The position numbers and the translations under genes were made by a program. Of a stretch of 30,538 nucleotides of DNA, positions 7,142-14,712 are shown one piece after another (position 1 is the first letter of the stretch; every line of letters starts with the position of its first letter). The notes under the pieces are model-generated. The model was not told where the DNA came from and searched no databases. It saw only the letters and a program-made list of their open reading frames with translations. The stretch spans positions 195,776 through 226,313 of the forward strand of contig DLGC01000016.1 of assembly GCA_002482525.1 (NCBI GenBank), written 5' to 3'. This DNA is from Propionibacteriaceae bacterium UBA7704 (lineage in GTDB: Bacteria > Actinomycetota > Actinomycetes > Propionibacteriales > Propionibacteriaceae).

Positions 7142-9874
7142 CTACAGTCCGGCGCGTTCGCGGCTGGCCTTCTCCTGAGCTTTGAACAGCCCAAAGCGCG
7201 GCAGGAACTTGTCCCAGTCGATGGCGTGCGCATCGATTTCGGGGCCGTCGATACAGGCGTGCTTGCGCACCAGCTTGTCGCCGACGGTGACCGGAACCAT
7301 GCAGGCCCCGCACATGCCGGTGGCGTCGACCATGATCGAGTTCAGGCTCGCCACGGTGTGCACCCCATAGCCGCGAGTCAGGTCGGCGACCGCGCGCATC
7401 ATCAGCGGCGGGCCGATCGCCACGACCTCAGCGATGACACGCCCCTCCTCACCGGCCTGGTTGGCCTTGAGCATGTCCTCCAGGGGAGTGGTCACGAAGC
7501 CGGCCACACCGAAGGAACCGTCGTTGGTGGCGTAGATCACGTCGAGCTGATCACCGAACTCGGCCTGCAGCTTGCCGACCCGCTCCTCGGTGCCGTCCCA
7601 GAACATGAGGTCCTTGCTGCGGAATCCCGAGATCAGCGTGACGTGGTTCCCCAAGCGCAGATGCTCACGCATGATCGGGTACACCGGCGGCAGACCCAAG
7701 CCACCGGCGGTGAAGACCACCGTCTGGTTGCCCTCGTAGCGGTTCAACTCGCTGGGCTGACCCAGCGGGCCGGCGATCCCGGCGAACAATTCGCCCACGG
7801 TCATCGCGTTCATGGTCAGCGAGCTGGTGCCCATGCCCTGGATGACCAGGGTGATGGTGCCGGCCTCGGCGTCCCAATCGGCCAAGGTGAGCGGAATCAG
7901 TTCGCCCTTCTCGTCGGCCAACACGCGCACGAACTGTCCGGCCTGCGCAGTCTTGGCGACCATGGGTGCGCGGATCACGAACTCTTCGATGCCGTCGGAC
8001 AGATGGATCTTCTCCAAGATCACGGGTGCCTCGGCGGCGGTATCGGTGTAGGCCAACGCCTGGTCGACTCGTGCCCCGATCTCCGATTCGGGCATGTCGC
8101 CGATCGACGCCATGATCTCCTTGGCCGCCGACTGGCCGTCACCGGCCGCCCGGATCGCGGTCGAGCCGCCGCGAGCAGCATCGCCGCCGGTGTAGACACC
8201 GGGCAGCGTGGTCTCCTTCGATGCGGTGCTGACCTGATTGATGGTGCCCCATTTGCTGGTCTGCAGGCGCGGCTCGGAATCCTTGATGATCGGGTTGGCG
8301 TCATTACCCAGCGCCATGATCACCAGGTCGGCGTGGATGTTCTCGGTTTCGCCGGTGGCCACCGGACGGCGGCGTCCCGAATCGTCGGGCTCACCCAGTG
8401 CCATCTTTTCGACCACCGCGGTGGTGACGAAGTGCGAGCCGTCCTCGTCGAGGAACTCCACCGGAGAGCGCAACTCGGAGACCACGATGCCCTCTTCCAG
8501 GGCGTGTTCGAGTTCTTCTTCACGGGCCGGCATCTCGGCCTGGGTGCGACGGTAGACGATGGTGACTTTGCCGCCCAGGCGCTTGGAGGTACGTGCGGCG
8601 TCCATGGCGGTGTTGCCGCCGCCGATGATGAGGACTTCCTTGCCGGCGACTTCCGGTAGCGGCGTCTCGTGATCGGCGGTGTGGGCCTGCATCAGGTTCA
8701 CCCGCGTCAGGAACTCGTTGGCGCTCATCACGTTCAGCAGATGCTCACCGGGGACGTTCAGGAAGCGCGGCAGGCCGGCGCCCGACCCCACGAAGACCTT
8801 CACGAAACCGGCTTCGCGCAGTTGCTCGATGGTGGCGGTCTTGCCGACCACGAAGCTGGTGACGAAGCGTCCGCCCAGGGCCTTGATCTTGGCCACCACG
8901 TCGTCGATGAGCTGGTTGGGAAGGCGGAATTCCGGAATGCCATAGCGCAGCACGCCGCCGAGCTCGTGGAAGGCCTCGAAGACGGTGACCGGGAAGCCCT
9001 CGGCCGCCATCAGATAGGCGGTGATCAGACCGGCCGGACCCGAACCCACCACCGCCACCGGCGGACGGGTGCGCTGCTGCCAGGGGTCGGTGCGTCCTTC
9101 GAAGCGGGCCTTGAGGTGCTCGGGCTCGGCGCGCTTCTCCCACTCGGGCAGGAACCACTCCAGCTGGCCGATGCTCATGGAGTGCTTGTGCACGCAGTGA
9201 GCCTGGCATTGCAGTTCTTGCGGGCACACCCGGCCGGTCACGTTGGGCAGCGGGTTGATCGACTCCAGGTGCTCCAGGGCTTCGCGGAAACGTCCGGTGC
9301 CCATCAGTTCGAACATCTTGGGGATGTCCACGCTCACCGGGCAGCCGCCGTCGGGTTCGGGGGAGTCCTTGGTGAGCACACCCAGCACACACGGGGTCTT
9401 GGCGCACTGCATATCGCGCAGCGCCTCCAGCCACACGATCAGTTCGATTTCGCGCAGGCTGTAGCCCAGATCCATGTAGCCCAGGTAGCCCTTGTTGACG
9501 AGCTCGAAGTCAGCATTGCGATCTTCGGCCTCGCGAATGTAGGGGCCGACGCCGTTCAGGGAGGGCCATTTCTCGCTGGTGCCGGCGAACATCGGGTAAC
9601 GCTCGGACAACTGGGTATCGACAGCCTTCATGAAGCCGCGCTTGCGGGCCATGGGCAGATCCCACAACATCTCCTGCAGCGCCTGGCTGGACGCATCACC
9701 GCGCAACAGGGCCGTCCACAGTGCTTCGGTGAACTCCCGTGGGTATTCCGGCAGACGGAGGTTCTCAATGATTGCGGCCTGCTGGTCTTCGCTGAACGGG
9801 GCGCCGTCGGCTGCTGGGTTGAGCAGCCACTCGATCACGATCGGGGCGCCCACAGGCGCAGTATCGGTGGACAC
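7142..9874 (-). CDS. NfnB-NfnA-type fusion (GltD-like flavoprotein fused to FAD/NAD/[2Fe-2S] domain)
   Basis: A 910-residue cytosolic flavo-iron-sulfur enzyme. Residues 1-150 are a helical extension I do not recognise. Residues 155-235 carry [4Fe-4S] Cys groups (MQCAKTPC, GCPVSVDIP, GRVCPQELQCQAHC). Residues 270-600 hold the two dinucleotide folds of GltD/NfnB (VGSGPAG; IIGGGNTAMD) and a final TGGDAARGG FAD motif. Residues 615-870 are an NfnA/SudB-like FAD-NAD module (TAGGLGLPPVYP) ending in a [2Fe-2S] motif VDATGMCGAC plus HACIDGPE. Known Nfn enzymes couple NADH, NADPH and ferredoxin by electron bifurcation; sulfide dehydrogenase and NADPH-ferredoxin reductase relatives exist, so the reaction here is inferred. 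GTG 9874 is chosen because GGGAGG is seven bases upstream. No glutamate synthase large subunit is nearby. Confidence 0.82.
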   Translation of the reverse strand: MSTDTAPVGAPIVIEWLLNPAADGAPFSEDQQAAIIENLRLPEYPREFTEALWTALLRGDASSQALQEMLWDLPMARKRGFMKAVDTQLSERYPMFAGTSEKWPSLNGVGPYIREAEDRNADFELVNKGYLGYMDLGYSLREIELIVWLEALRDMQCAKTPCVLGVLTKDSPEPDGGCPVSVDIPKMFELMGTGRFREALEHLESINPLPNVTGRVCPQELQCQAHCVHKHSMSIGQLEWFLPEWEKRAEPEHLKARFEGRTDPWQQRTRPPVAVVGSGPAGLITAYLMAAEGFPVTVFEAFHELGGVLRYGIPEFRLPNQLIDDVVAKIKALGGRFVTSFVVGKTATIEQLREAGFVKVFVGSGAGLPRFLNVPGEHLLNVMSANEFLTRVNLMQAHTADHETPLPEVAGKEVLIIGGGNTAMDAARTSKRLGGKVTIVYRRTQAEMPAREEELEHALEEGIVVSELRSPVEFLDEDGSHFVTTAVVEKMALGEPDDSGRRRPVATGETENIHADLVIMALGNDANPIIKDSEPRLQTSKWGTINQVSTASKETTLPGVYTGGDAARGGSTAIRAAGDGQSAAKEIMASIGDMPESEIGARVDQALAYTDTAAEAPVILEKIHLSDGIEEFVIRAPMVAKTAQAGQFVRVLADEKGELIPLTLADWDAEAGTITLVIQGMGTSSLTMNAMTVGELFAGIAGPLGQPSELNRYEGNQTVVFTAGGLGLPPVYPIMREHLRLGNHVTLISGFRSKDLMFWDGTEERVGKLQAEFGDQLDVIYATNDGSFGVAGFVTTPLEDMLKANQAGEEGRVIAEVVAIGPPLMMRAVADLTRGYGVHTVASLNSIMVDATGMCGACMVPVTVGDKLVRKHACIDGPEIDAHAIDWDKFLPRFGLFKAQEKASRERAGL

Positions 9875-10074
9875 GTAGTTTCCTCCCATGGCTGTGATGG
9901 CCGTACCTCCGCCGCCACGGCTGGTGGGCTGGGTCCATCTTGCTGACCAGTCTATTGTCGCTCGTCAGGAAGAGTTTTGGGAAACCTTCGGACACATAGT
10001 GGCGTTGGGGGTGCCGACTATGACGAATGCCTCGACGACAGGGGGCAGAGCCGGAAGGCCTCGAGATGTTCCGG

Positions 10075-10096
10075 CCCTCGGATGGGCACCCGAGGG
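10075..10096 (-). terminator. hairpin ending the protease-lipoprotein operon
   Basis: CCCTCGG (10075-10081) pairs perfectly with CCGAGGG (10090-10096) across an eight-base loop, 20 bases past the lipoprotein stop codon on the minus strand. A second weaker hairpin (CCGGAA/TTCCGG, 10051-10074) follows. The rest of 9875-10050 holds the upstream region of the redox fusion gene; a TAGACT box reads on the minus strand at 9954-9949. Confidence 0.6.
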
Positions 10097-10115
10097 AGAA
10101 GCGGGCGATGCTCGG

Positions 10116-10550
10116 CTATCGATCCCAAATCACGACGTATTCCTTCTCCGGAGCGGAGGCAGACAGACATTCGGCGATTCCGGGTGCGCTCGGCTCGTCC
10201 GGGGTGATGTCCCAATAGGCAGCGGGCAGATTGCGGATCTCCTCGCCGATGTGGACGATGCCGTACCCGGCCATCTCAACGCCGGTCCCGTCGGGGAGCG
10301 CCGCTGATCCGGGTGGGGCCATGAGGATCTCTGTGTGCAGGGTGAAACAGCCCGCATCGTTGACCCCCAGAACTCCGCCGGCCAGCGCATCGGTGCGAAA
10401 GTCGCTTGTTGGGTTTTTCGACCAGGTCAACAGAGTTGGCATCGGGCCGGTCGCTGGCGGTGCCGACGGGGATACCGCCGGAATCGAGGAGCATCCGGCG
10501 AGCGCTGTCACAGCGACCAGTGACCCGAAGGCCCATCGCAGCATTCTCAT
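10116..10550 (-). CDS. small secreted lipoprotein, partner of the serine protease
   Basis: A 144-residue exported lipoprotein with signal peptide MRMLRWAFGSLVAVTALAGC and lipid Cys20. A Ser/Pro linker is followed by a compact domain of about 105 residues with two Cys (in AGCFTLHTEI and IAECLSAS), likely a disulfide outside the cell. No known family is recognised. Its ATG overlaps the TGA of the upstream protease gene (ATGA), so the two are almost certainly translationally coupled. This placement suggests the lipoprotein inhibits, anchors or assists the protease, but nothing in the sequence proves which. A terminator-like hairpin follows at 10096-10075. Confidence 0.78.
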   Translation of the reverse strand: MRMLRWAFGSLVAVTALAGCSSIPAVSPSAPPATGPMPTLLTWSKNPTSDFRTDALAGGVLGVNDAGCFTLHTEILMAPPGSAALPDGTGVEMAGYGIVHIGEEIRNLPAAYWDITPDEPSAPGIAECLSASAPEKEYVVIWDR

Positions 10551-11866
10551 TGCTGCTGCACCGTGGCGTCGAGGAAGTCCGTGGCGGCACCAATTCGCGT
10601 GAACAAGCTCATGCCGGCTCCGCCTCCTGAGTGAATGCCGATTGCCGTCGTGCCGAGGAACCATGGCCCACCGCTATCGCCTGGCTGGTCGATTTGGGTG
10701 ACCGTCGAGTCCAGATTGCACGCGACCTCCCAGTTCGCGTAGTCGACGCAGAAGTTGGTCGATTCGATCGTTGAACAGCTGTAGCCCGTCGTTCGCCCCC
10801 AATGGCACGCAGTCTGACCAACCACGGGGTTCACGGCTGCGTCCACCGTACGGTCGTCGCTGCTGGCGGTTCCTGTCGCCCTGAACTGCTTCGTAATGGA
10901 AATGTCAGGGAGCTTCCGGTGGAACTGAAGATCGGTACGACCACTCTTACTGTTGCGTGCCGCTGTCACGTATTGAATGACCCCCAGCGAACTCTGATAT
11001 CGAAGCCCGGTTCGACAGTGTTGGGCCGTGAGTATCCCGCGCTCGCCGTTTCGGTCGACCGCGAATCCGGCGGTGCACTCGGCCACGTTGTCGTCTGCCC
11101 TGTTGAGGTCTCTGCCACCACGAATCGCTTCAGAGGTCGAAATGGGGTCGGAGCTTTCTTGGAACTGCACCGTGACGGGCAGCTCTCCATCGGCGAACTT
11201 GCCGGCTACGGCGTTCAGCGCCTGATGCGTGATCGTCATCGATTCCGCGGGAATCCCGCCACCGTTTTGCGGTTGTTCTCGCGTGTAGGAAACCTTGATC
11301 GTCAGGCCTTTTTCTACGACTCCGGCGCTGGCTGACTGGATTCCGTCCTGGGCACCCAGGGCCGCAACGAGAGCCTCCACCTGCAGGTCCAGTTCGCTCT
11401 CATTCGCCGGGGCGCCGACGAGGACGTCAACATCGGTGGGTAGCTGTTCGAGTTGCCGCTGAACTGCATCGCCTGGGTGATCTGTGAAGACGATCCATGG
11501 GGTCGGGTCTTCGGCAGAGCCGAGCCCGGCTTGAACGAAAACACCCGGATTGGATGCACGTACCAAGGCAACGAGCTTCATGAAGGCGTCCACGCCGCGA
11601 TGGATCTGTTTCAGCGTGGAGAGGCTCGTTCCCGTTGATTTGGCGGCAGTAGCTAGGTCGGTCAATTGAGCGTCGCTGAACACCGACGTTTTGTCATTTG
11701 TGCGTGAGTGCACTCGCGTTGTCGTCAGCTCTTCCATCGTTCGCACACTGGGGGAATCGGGGTCTACCACGACTTCCGCTCGTGCGCTACTGCCTGCAGC
11801 GGAGGCGGCGAGGCCGACCGCAACCGTGGCGGTGACGGCGAGTACTCGCCAACGATTTCTTTGCAC
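10547..11866 (-). CDS. secreted trypsin-like serine protease with propeptide
   Basis: A 439-residue exported protease. A Sec signal peptide covers about 1-30 (VLAVTATVAVGLAASAAGSSARA). A propeptide-like region of about 220 residues follows, including a segment (120-195) that resembles streptogrisin-type prodomains. The S1-type catalytic domain begins near 255. The triad is complete: His283 in LTAQHC, Asp312 in GRTDLQ and Ser398 in QPGDSGGP. Cys264/Cys284 flank the active His, as in alpha-lytic/streptogrisin proteases, and Cys355, 364, 373 and 383 offer more disulfides. GTG 11866 is the probable start; only a weak GAG-type ribosome site is seen. It is the first gene of a two-gene operon with the lipoprotein. 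Specificity cannot be read reliably. Confidence 0.85.
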   Translation of the reverse strand: MQRNRWRVLAVTATVAVGLAASAAGSSARAEVVVDPDSPSVRTMEELTTTRVHSRTNDKTSVFSDAQLTDLATAAKSTGTSLSTLKQIHRGVDAFMKLVALVRASNPGVFVQAGLGSAEDPTPWIVFTDHPGDAVQRQLEQLPTDVDVLVGAPANESELDLQVEALVAALGAQDGIQSASAGVVEKGLTIKVSYTREQPQNGGGIPAESMTITHQALNAVAGKFADGELPVTVQFQESSDPISTSEAIRGGRDLNRADDNVAECTAGFAVDRNGERGILTAQHCRTGLRYQSSLGVIQYVTAARNSKSGRTDLQFHRKLPDISITKQFRATGTASSDDRTVDAAVNPVVGQTACHWGRTTGYSCSTIESTNFCVDYANWEVACNLDSTVTQIDQPGDSGGPWFLGTTAIGIHSGGGAGMSLFTRIGAATDFLDATVQQQ

Positions 11867-12045
11867 ATGGGTCTCAATTTTCCGTCCGTGGGGTTACAAA
11901 AGACAGGTTAGGAATATCCGCTCAGGGAGGGCAGTGTTCCACTGTGGTATTCACGGCGTGTTCACGTGCCGTTCGTGGGGGCACGTCAGGCAGTCGATAG
12001 GGAAGACCGTGCCGAATGGAACAAGTCTGGTTGGCTCCTCGACGG

Positions 12046-12070
12046 CGGATCCTCGATGCCGGGGGATCCG
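12046..12070 (-). terminator. hairpin just past the tRNA-Gly 3' end
   Basis: CGGATCC (12046-12052) and GGATCCG (12064-12070) are perfect inverted repeats with an 11-base loop, 17 bases beyond the tRNA CCA end on the minus strand. It probably ends the tRNA transcript. The remaining gap to the protease start (11867-12045) shows no supported gene; the protease promoter should lie there. Confidence 0.5.
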
Positions 12071-12087
12071 TTCTACGTCGCTCCCTG

Positions 12088-12161
12088 TGGAGCGGATGAC
12101 GGGAATCGAACCCGCATGACCAGCTTGGAAGGCTGGGGCTCTACCATTGAGCTACATCCGC
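12088..12161 (-). tRNA. tRNA-Gly (anticodon UCC), CCA encoded
   Basis: A 74-base cloverleaf including the encoded CCA. The acceptor strands GCGGATG and CATCCGC pair perfectly, with U as the discriminator base. The D arm has GCTC/GAGC, the anticodon stem is CCAGC/GCTGG with loop CTTCCAA, giving anticodon TCC, and the T loop is TTCGATT closed by a GCGGG/CCCGT stem (one G-U). A short palindrome, GCGCTCG/CGAGCGC (12164-12179), lies in the 5' leader only two bases from the mature end. -10-like hexamers TTATCT and TAGTCT are found further upstream (12182-12192, minus strand). Confidence 0.96.
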
Positions 12162-12244
12162 AGGCGCTCGTCCGAGCGCGCAGATAAGACTAACCGAACC
12201 GGCCCCCACACACTCAATCCGCCCCCAGACAACCCCCAACCCCT

Positions 12245-12314
12245 CACCTCGCTACACGTACTTCACGTTGCTACAGGTGCAGAGGTAGCAACGTGAAGTA
12301 CGTGTAGCGAGGTG
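12245..12314. repeat. perfect 30-bp inverted repeat with 10-base loop
   Basis: Arms 12245-12274 and 12285-12314 are exact reverse complements. The loop is AGGTGCAGAG. The right arm contains loosely tandem 9-mers (GTAGCAACG, TGAAGTACG, TGTAGCGAG). The element sits between divergently transcribed tRNA-Gly and tig, so it cannot terminate either flanking gene. It could be a palindromic mobile repeat, a paired regulator-binding site, or a structured RNA. It encodes no protein I can support. Confidence 0.92.
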
Positions 12315-12325
12315 GATGGGGTCGG

Positions 12326-12355
12326 TGTGACCTTCGGGAACGAGGTCGCTAGGAT
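12326..12355 (+). promoter_or_regulatory. tig promoter TGTGAC-N18-TAGGAT
   Basis: A -35-like TGTGAC (12326-12331) and a -10-like TAGGAT (12350-12355) are spaced by 18 bases. The predicted start of transcription leaves a leader of about 30 bases that contains the AGGAG ribosome site of tig. Confidence 0.55.
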
Positions 12356-12390
12356 TGGCGGGTCTGCCTTCTTCCAATCAGGAGCCTATT

Positions 12391-13755
12391 TTGTCCAGCA
12401 CCGTCGAGAAGCTCGGTCCGTCCCGGGTCAAGCTCACCGTAGAGATCCCGTTCGCCGACCTGCAGCCGCATCTGGAGAAGGCCTACGCCGACATCGCCTC
12501 CCAGGTGAGCATCCCCGGTTTCCGCAAGGGCAAGGTGCCGCCGCTGGTGATCGATCAGCGCTTCGGACGTGGCGCGGTGCTGCAGGAAGCGTTGAACTCC
12601 GCGCTGCCGGGTGCCTATGAGGCTGCAGTCAACGAGGCCGAGGTCGTGCCGCTGGGTGATCCGCAGATCGAGGTCACCAAACTGGAGGACGGCGAGGTCG
12701 TCGAACTCACCGCCGAGGTCGATATTCGTCCCGAGTTCACCGTGCCCGACTTTGAGGCGCTCACCGCTGAGGTGGAGGCTCTCAAAGAGGTTGAGGCCGA
12801 GGTTGAAGAACGCATCGAGCTGCTGCGCAGCCGTTTTGCCACCACCGCCGATGTGGAGCGTCCGGCCGCCGACGGGGACCGGGTCACCATCGACTTGGTT
12901 GCCACCCGTGACGGTGAGCCGCTGGAGGATGCCACTGCCGAGGACGTCACCTACATCATCGGTGTGGGCGGCATGATCGACGGCTTGGACGAGGCAGTCA
13001 CCGGCCTGAGCGCCGGCGAGCAAGCCGAGTTCGCTTCCACCCTTGTCGGTGGCGAGATGGAGGGTGAGCCCGCCGACATCACCGTCACGGTGAAGAAAGT
13101 CTCCGAGCAGACCCTTCCCGAGGTCGACGACGAGTTCGCCTCGATGATTTCCGAATTCGACACCGTCGAGGAGATGAAGGCCGACCTGGCCAAGGCCGTG
13201 GAGCAGACCCTGGCCTCCGAGCAGGTCAGCACCGGTCGCGACAAGGTCATCGAGGCGCTGGTTGAAGCCACCGAGTTCGACGTCCCCGAAGGCGTCGTCG
13301 AGGCCGAGTTCAGCGCCCGCAAGCAGCAGATCAGCGACCAGCTCGCTCAGGCCGGCCTGACGCTGCAGCGCTACCTGGACCAGACCCCTGAGGAGACCTC
13401 GCGCACCGCCGAGGATTTCTGGGACGAATTGAAGGCCAACACCGTCAAGGGCCTGAAAGCCCAGCTGATCCTGGACCAGATCGCCGACGACGCCGAGGTG
13501 TCGGTGTCCCAGGAGGACCTGTCGCAGATGCTGGTGCAGCGCGCCATGCAGAACGGCTCCACCCCCGAGCAAGAGGCCCAGCACATGATGGAGCACAACC
13601 ACATCGGTGCCTGGATGAACGAGATCCGCCGCAACAAGGCCATGACCCTGGTGGTCAACAAGGCCACCGTGACCGACGCCAACGGCGCCACGGTCGATAT
13701 CTCGGTGCCGGAGGCTGCCGCCCCCGAAGCTGAGGATGCCGAGGCCGGCGAGTAA
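12391..13755 (+). CDS. tig: trigger factor
   Basis: A 454-residue ribosome-associated chaperone and peptidyl-prolyl isomerase, normal in length. The N-terminal domain carries the ribosome-docking signature GFRKGKVPP (43-51). The FKBP-like PPIase domain follows at about 150-240, including GDRVTIDLVATRDG and YIIGVGGMIDGLDEAVTGL, and the rest is the helical C-terminal cradle, ending in a very acidic tail. The TTG start at 12391 is supported by AGGAG (12380-12384) six bases before it and by the conserved opening STVEKLGPSRVKLTVEIP. Placement directly before the Clp protease genes is common in bacteria and ties folding of nascent chains to disposal of failures. A hairpin follows at 13773. Confidence 0.97.
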   Translation: MSSTVEKLGPSRVKLTVEIPFADLQPHLEKAYADIASQVSIPGFRKGKVPPLVIDQRFGRGAVLQEALNSALPGAYEAAVNEAEVVPLGDPQIEVTKLEDGEVVELTAEVDIRPEFTVPDFEALTAEVEALKEVEAEVEERIELLRSRFATTADVERPAADGDRVTIDLVATRDGEPLEDATAEDVTYIIGVGGMIDGLDEAVTGLSAGEQAEFASTLVGGEMEGEPADITVTVKKVSEQTLPEVDDEFASMISEFDTVEEMKADLAKAVEQTLASEQVSTGRDKVIEALVEATEFDVPEGVVEAEFSARKQQISDQLAQAGLTLQRYLDQTPEETSRTAEDFWDELKANTVKGLKAQLILDQIADDAEVSVSQEDLSQMLVQRAMQNGSTPEQEAQHMMEHNHIGAWMNEIRRNKAMTLVVNKATVTDANGATVDISVPEAAAPEAEDAEAGE

Positions 13756-13772
13756 TCCGAGCCAGTCGCAGC

Positions 13773-13802
13773 AGCGGGCGTCGCCTTCGGGTGGCGCCCG
13801 CT
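13773..13802 (+). terminator. tig terminator hairpin
   Basis: AGCGGGCG (13773-13780) pairs with CGCCCGCT (13795-13802), 18 bases after the tig stop codon. The interior can pair further, closing on a TTCG-type loop. Confidence 0.65.
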
Positions 13803-13822
13803 GTCGTTTGCCCGTCCGGCGA

Positions 13823-13828
13823 TAGGGT
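13823..13828 (+). promoter_or_regulatory. -10 box TAGGGT for the GNAT gene
   Basis: TAGGGT ends seven bases before ATG 13836, the spacing expected for a leaderless transcript. No ribosome-binding sequence is present. Confidence 0.45.
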
Positions 13829-13835
13829 CATGGCT

Positions 13836-14621
13836 ATGCCACCGCTTCCGTCGCGCTGGGCCACCGACTTGGCGGTTCTTCAGCTTTTCGGCTCGACCAT
13901 CGAGCCCCATCCCGATCATCTGGTGGTGCGCACCCCGGCAAATCCTGACTTCCATTGGGGCAACTTCATCCTGGTCACGGACGCGGAGAAGGCCGCCGAG
14001 GCCGACCGTTGGCTTGATGTCTTCGCTGATGCCCACCCCCAGGCGGATTGGGTTGCGATCGGCCTGATCACTCCGCCACTCGATCACTCGGCATGGGCCT
14101 CGCACGGACTCGACGTCGAGGTGGACGAAGCGCTGAGCACCAGGCAGTGCCCCACGGGAAGCGCACTGCCAGCGGGATATCAGGCGCGCCGCCTGAACGG
14201 CGCAGATTGGGAAAGCCTCGCCGAGGTCGAGATCCGCGACAATCACGCCAGCGGAACCTACGACGACGCGACCCACGAACGTTTCCTCCGGGCCCGCCTT
14301 CGCGCAGTGTCGGAGGCTTCGCACCGTGATGCTCTGGCCTACTTCGGCGCCTTTCACGGTGAAGACCTGGTGTCGTCACTGGGAATCGTGGTGTGTGGAC
14401 GCCGCGCCCGCTACCAATCCGTGGGAACCGATAGTGCTCACCGTCGCCACGGACTTGCCGGCCATCTGCTCGAACTCGCCGCGCGGTGGGCGTCCGACCA
14501 GGGTTGTGATGAATGGGTGATCGTTACCGAGGCAACCAATCCGGCCGGACGGCTGTACCGCAGCGTCGGCTTCGAACCCGACGTCGCGACCGCTTCGGTC
14601 TACCGCACACCGCCGCGCTGA
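13836..14621 (+). CDS. GNAT-family N-acetyltransferase
   Basis: A 261-residue cytosolic enzyme. The C-terminal half is a GNAT domain: the acetyl-CoA loop is SVGTDSAHRRHGLAGHLLE (RRHGLA in place of the classical Q/RxxGxG/A), followed by ANPAGRLYRSVGFEPD, the typical final strand and helix. The N-terminal half (1-125) is less conserved and may be a degenerate second GNAT fold. The acceptor substrate is unknown. ATG 13836 is chosen because it lies the right distance from the TAGGGT box for a leaderless message; ATG 13830 is two codons earlier. The gene lies between tig and clpP1, but nothing ties its function to proteolysis. Confidence 0.8.
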   Translation: MPPLPSRWATDLAVLQLFGSTIEPHPDHLVVRTPANPDFHWGNFILVTDAEKAAEADRWLDVFADAHPQADWVAIGLITPPLDHSAWASHGLDVEVDEALSTRQCPTGSALPAGYQARRLNGADWESLAEVEIRDNHASGTYDDATHERFLRARLRAVSEASHRDALAYFGAFHGEDLVSSLGIVVCGRRARYQSVGTDSAHRRHGLAGHLLELAARWASDQGCDEWVIVTEATNPAGRLYRSVGFEPDVATASVYRTPPR

Positions 14622-14643
14622 CCGGTTCGCCGCCGCTGACGTC

Positions 14644-14661
14644 GATGCGCCGACAGCGAAC
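14644..14661. promoter_or_regulatory. candidate ClgR operator upstream of clpP1
   Basis: The core CGCCGACAGCGAAC (14648-14661) fits the right-hand 14 positions of the published actinobacterial ClgR consensus (WNNWCGCYNANRGCGWWS, from memory). The first four bases match only partly. It lies about 52-69 bases before the clpP1 start, a normal position for an activator. ClgR activates clpP1P2 in streptomycetes, corynebacteria and mycobacteria. The clgR gene is not in this window. Confidence 0.55.
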
Positions 14662-14699
14662 ACCGGGCCCAAGTGATCGGAATTCGGGCCTCGAACGAG

Positions 14700-14705
14700 T
14701 AGTTT
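14700..14705 (+). promoter_or_regulatory. -10 box TAGTTT for clpP1-clpP2
   Basis: TAGTTT ends seven bases before the GTG of clpP1, so the transcript is likely leaderless. The -35 region is poor, as expected for an activator-dependent promoter. Confidence 0.5.
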
Positions 14706-14712
14706 CGGCAAC

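Noticed and set aside
7094..8659. Long open frame on the plus strand opposite the Nfn-like fusion gene
   Set aside because: It is low in complexity (His/Gly/Asp-rich), has no ribosome site or motif, and overlaps a gene with clear domains. It is an antisense artefact of high GC content.
11691..12119. Plus-strand frame running from the protease region into the tRNA
   Set aside because: It overlaps the protease gene and ends inside tRNA-Gly; its apparent ending is the translated tRNA antisense, a known false-gene pattern.
12245..12314. CRISPR-like interpretation of the palindrome
   Set aside because: There are only two inverted arms and no array of direct repeats with spacers, and no cas gene is present.
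12349..13602. Minus-strand frame opposite tig, rich in Leu/Gly/Asp
   Set aside because: It resembles a repeat protein, but the composition mirrors the tig codons; tig is certain.
13791..13835. Longer N-terminus for the GNAT protein
   Set aside because: The upstream in-frame start overlaps the tig terminator, and the -10 box lies between it and the chosen start.
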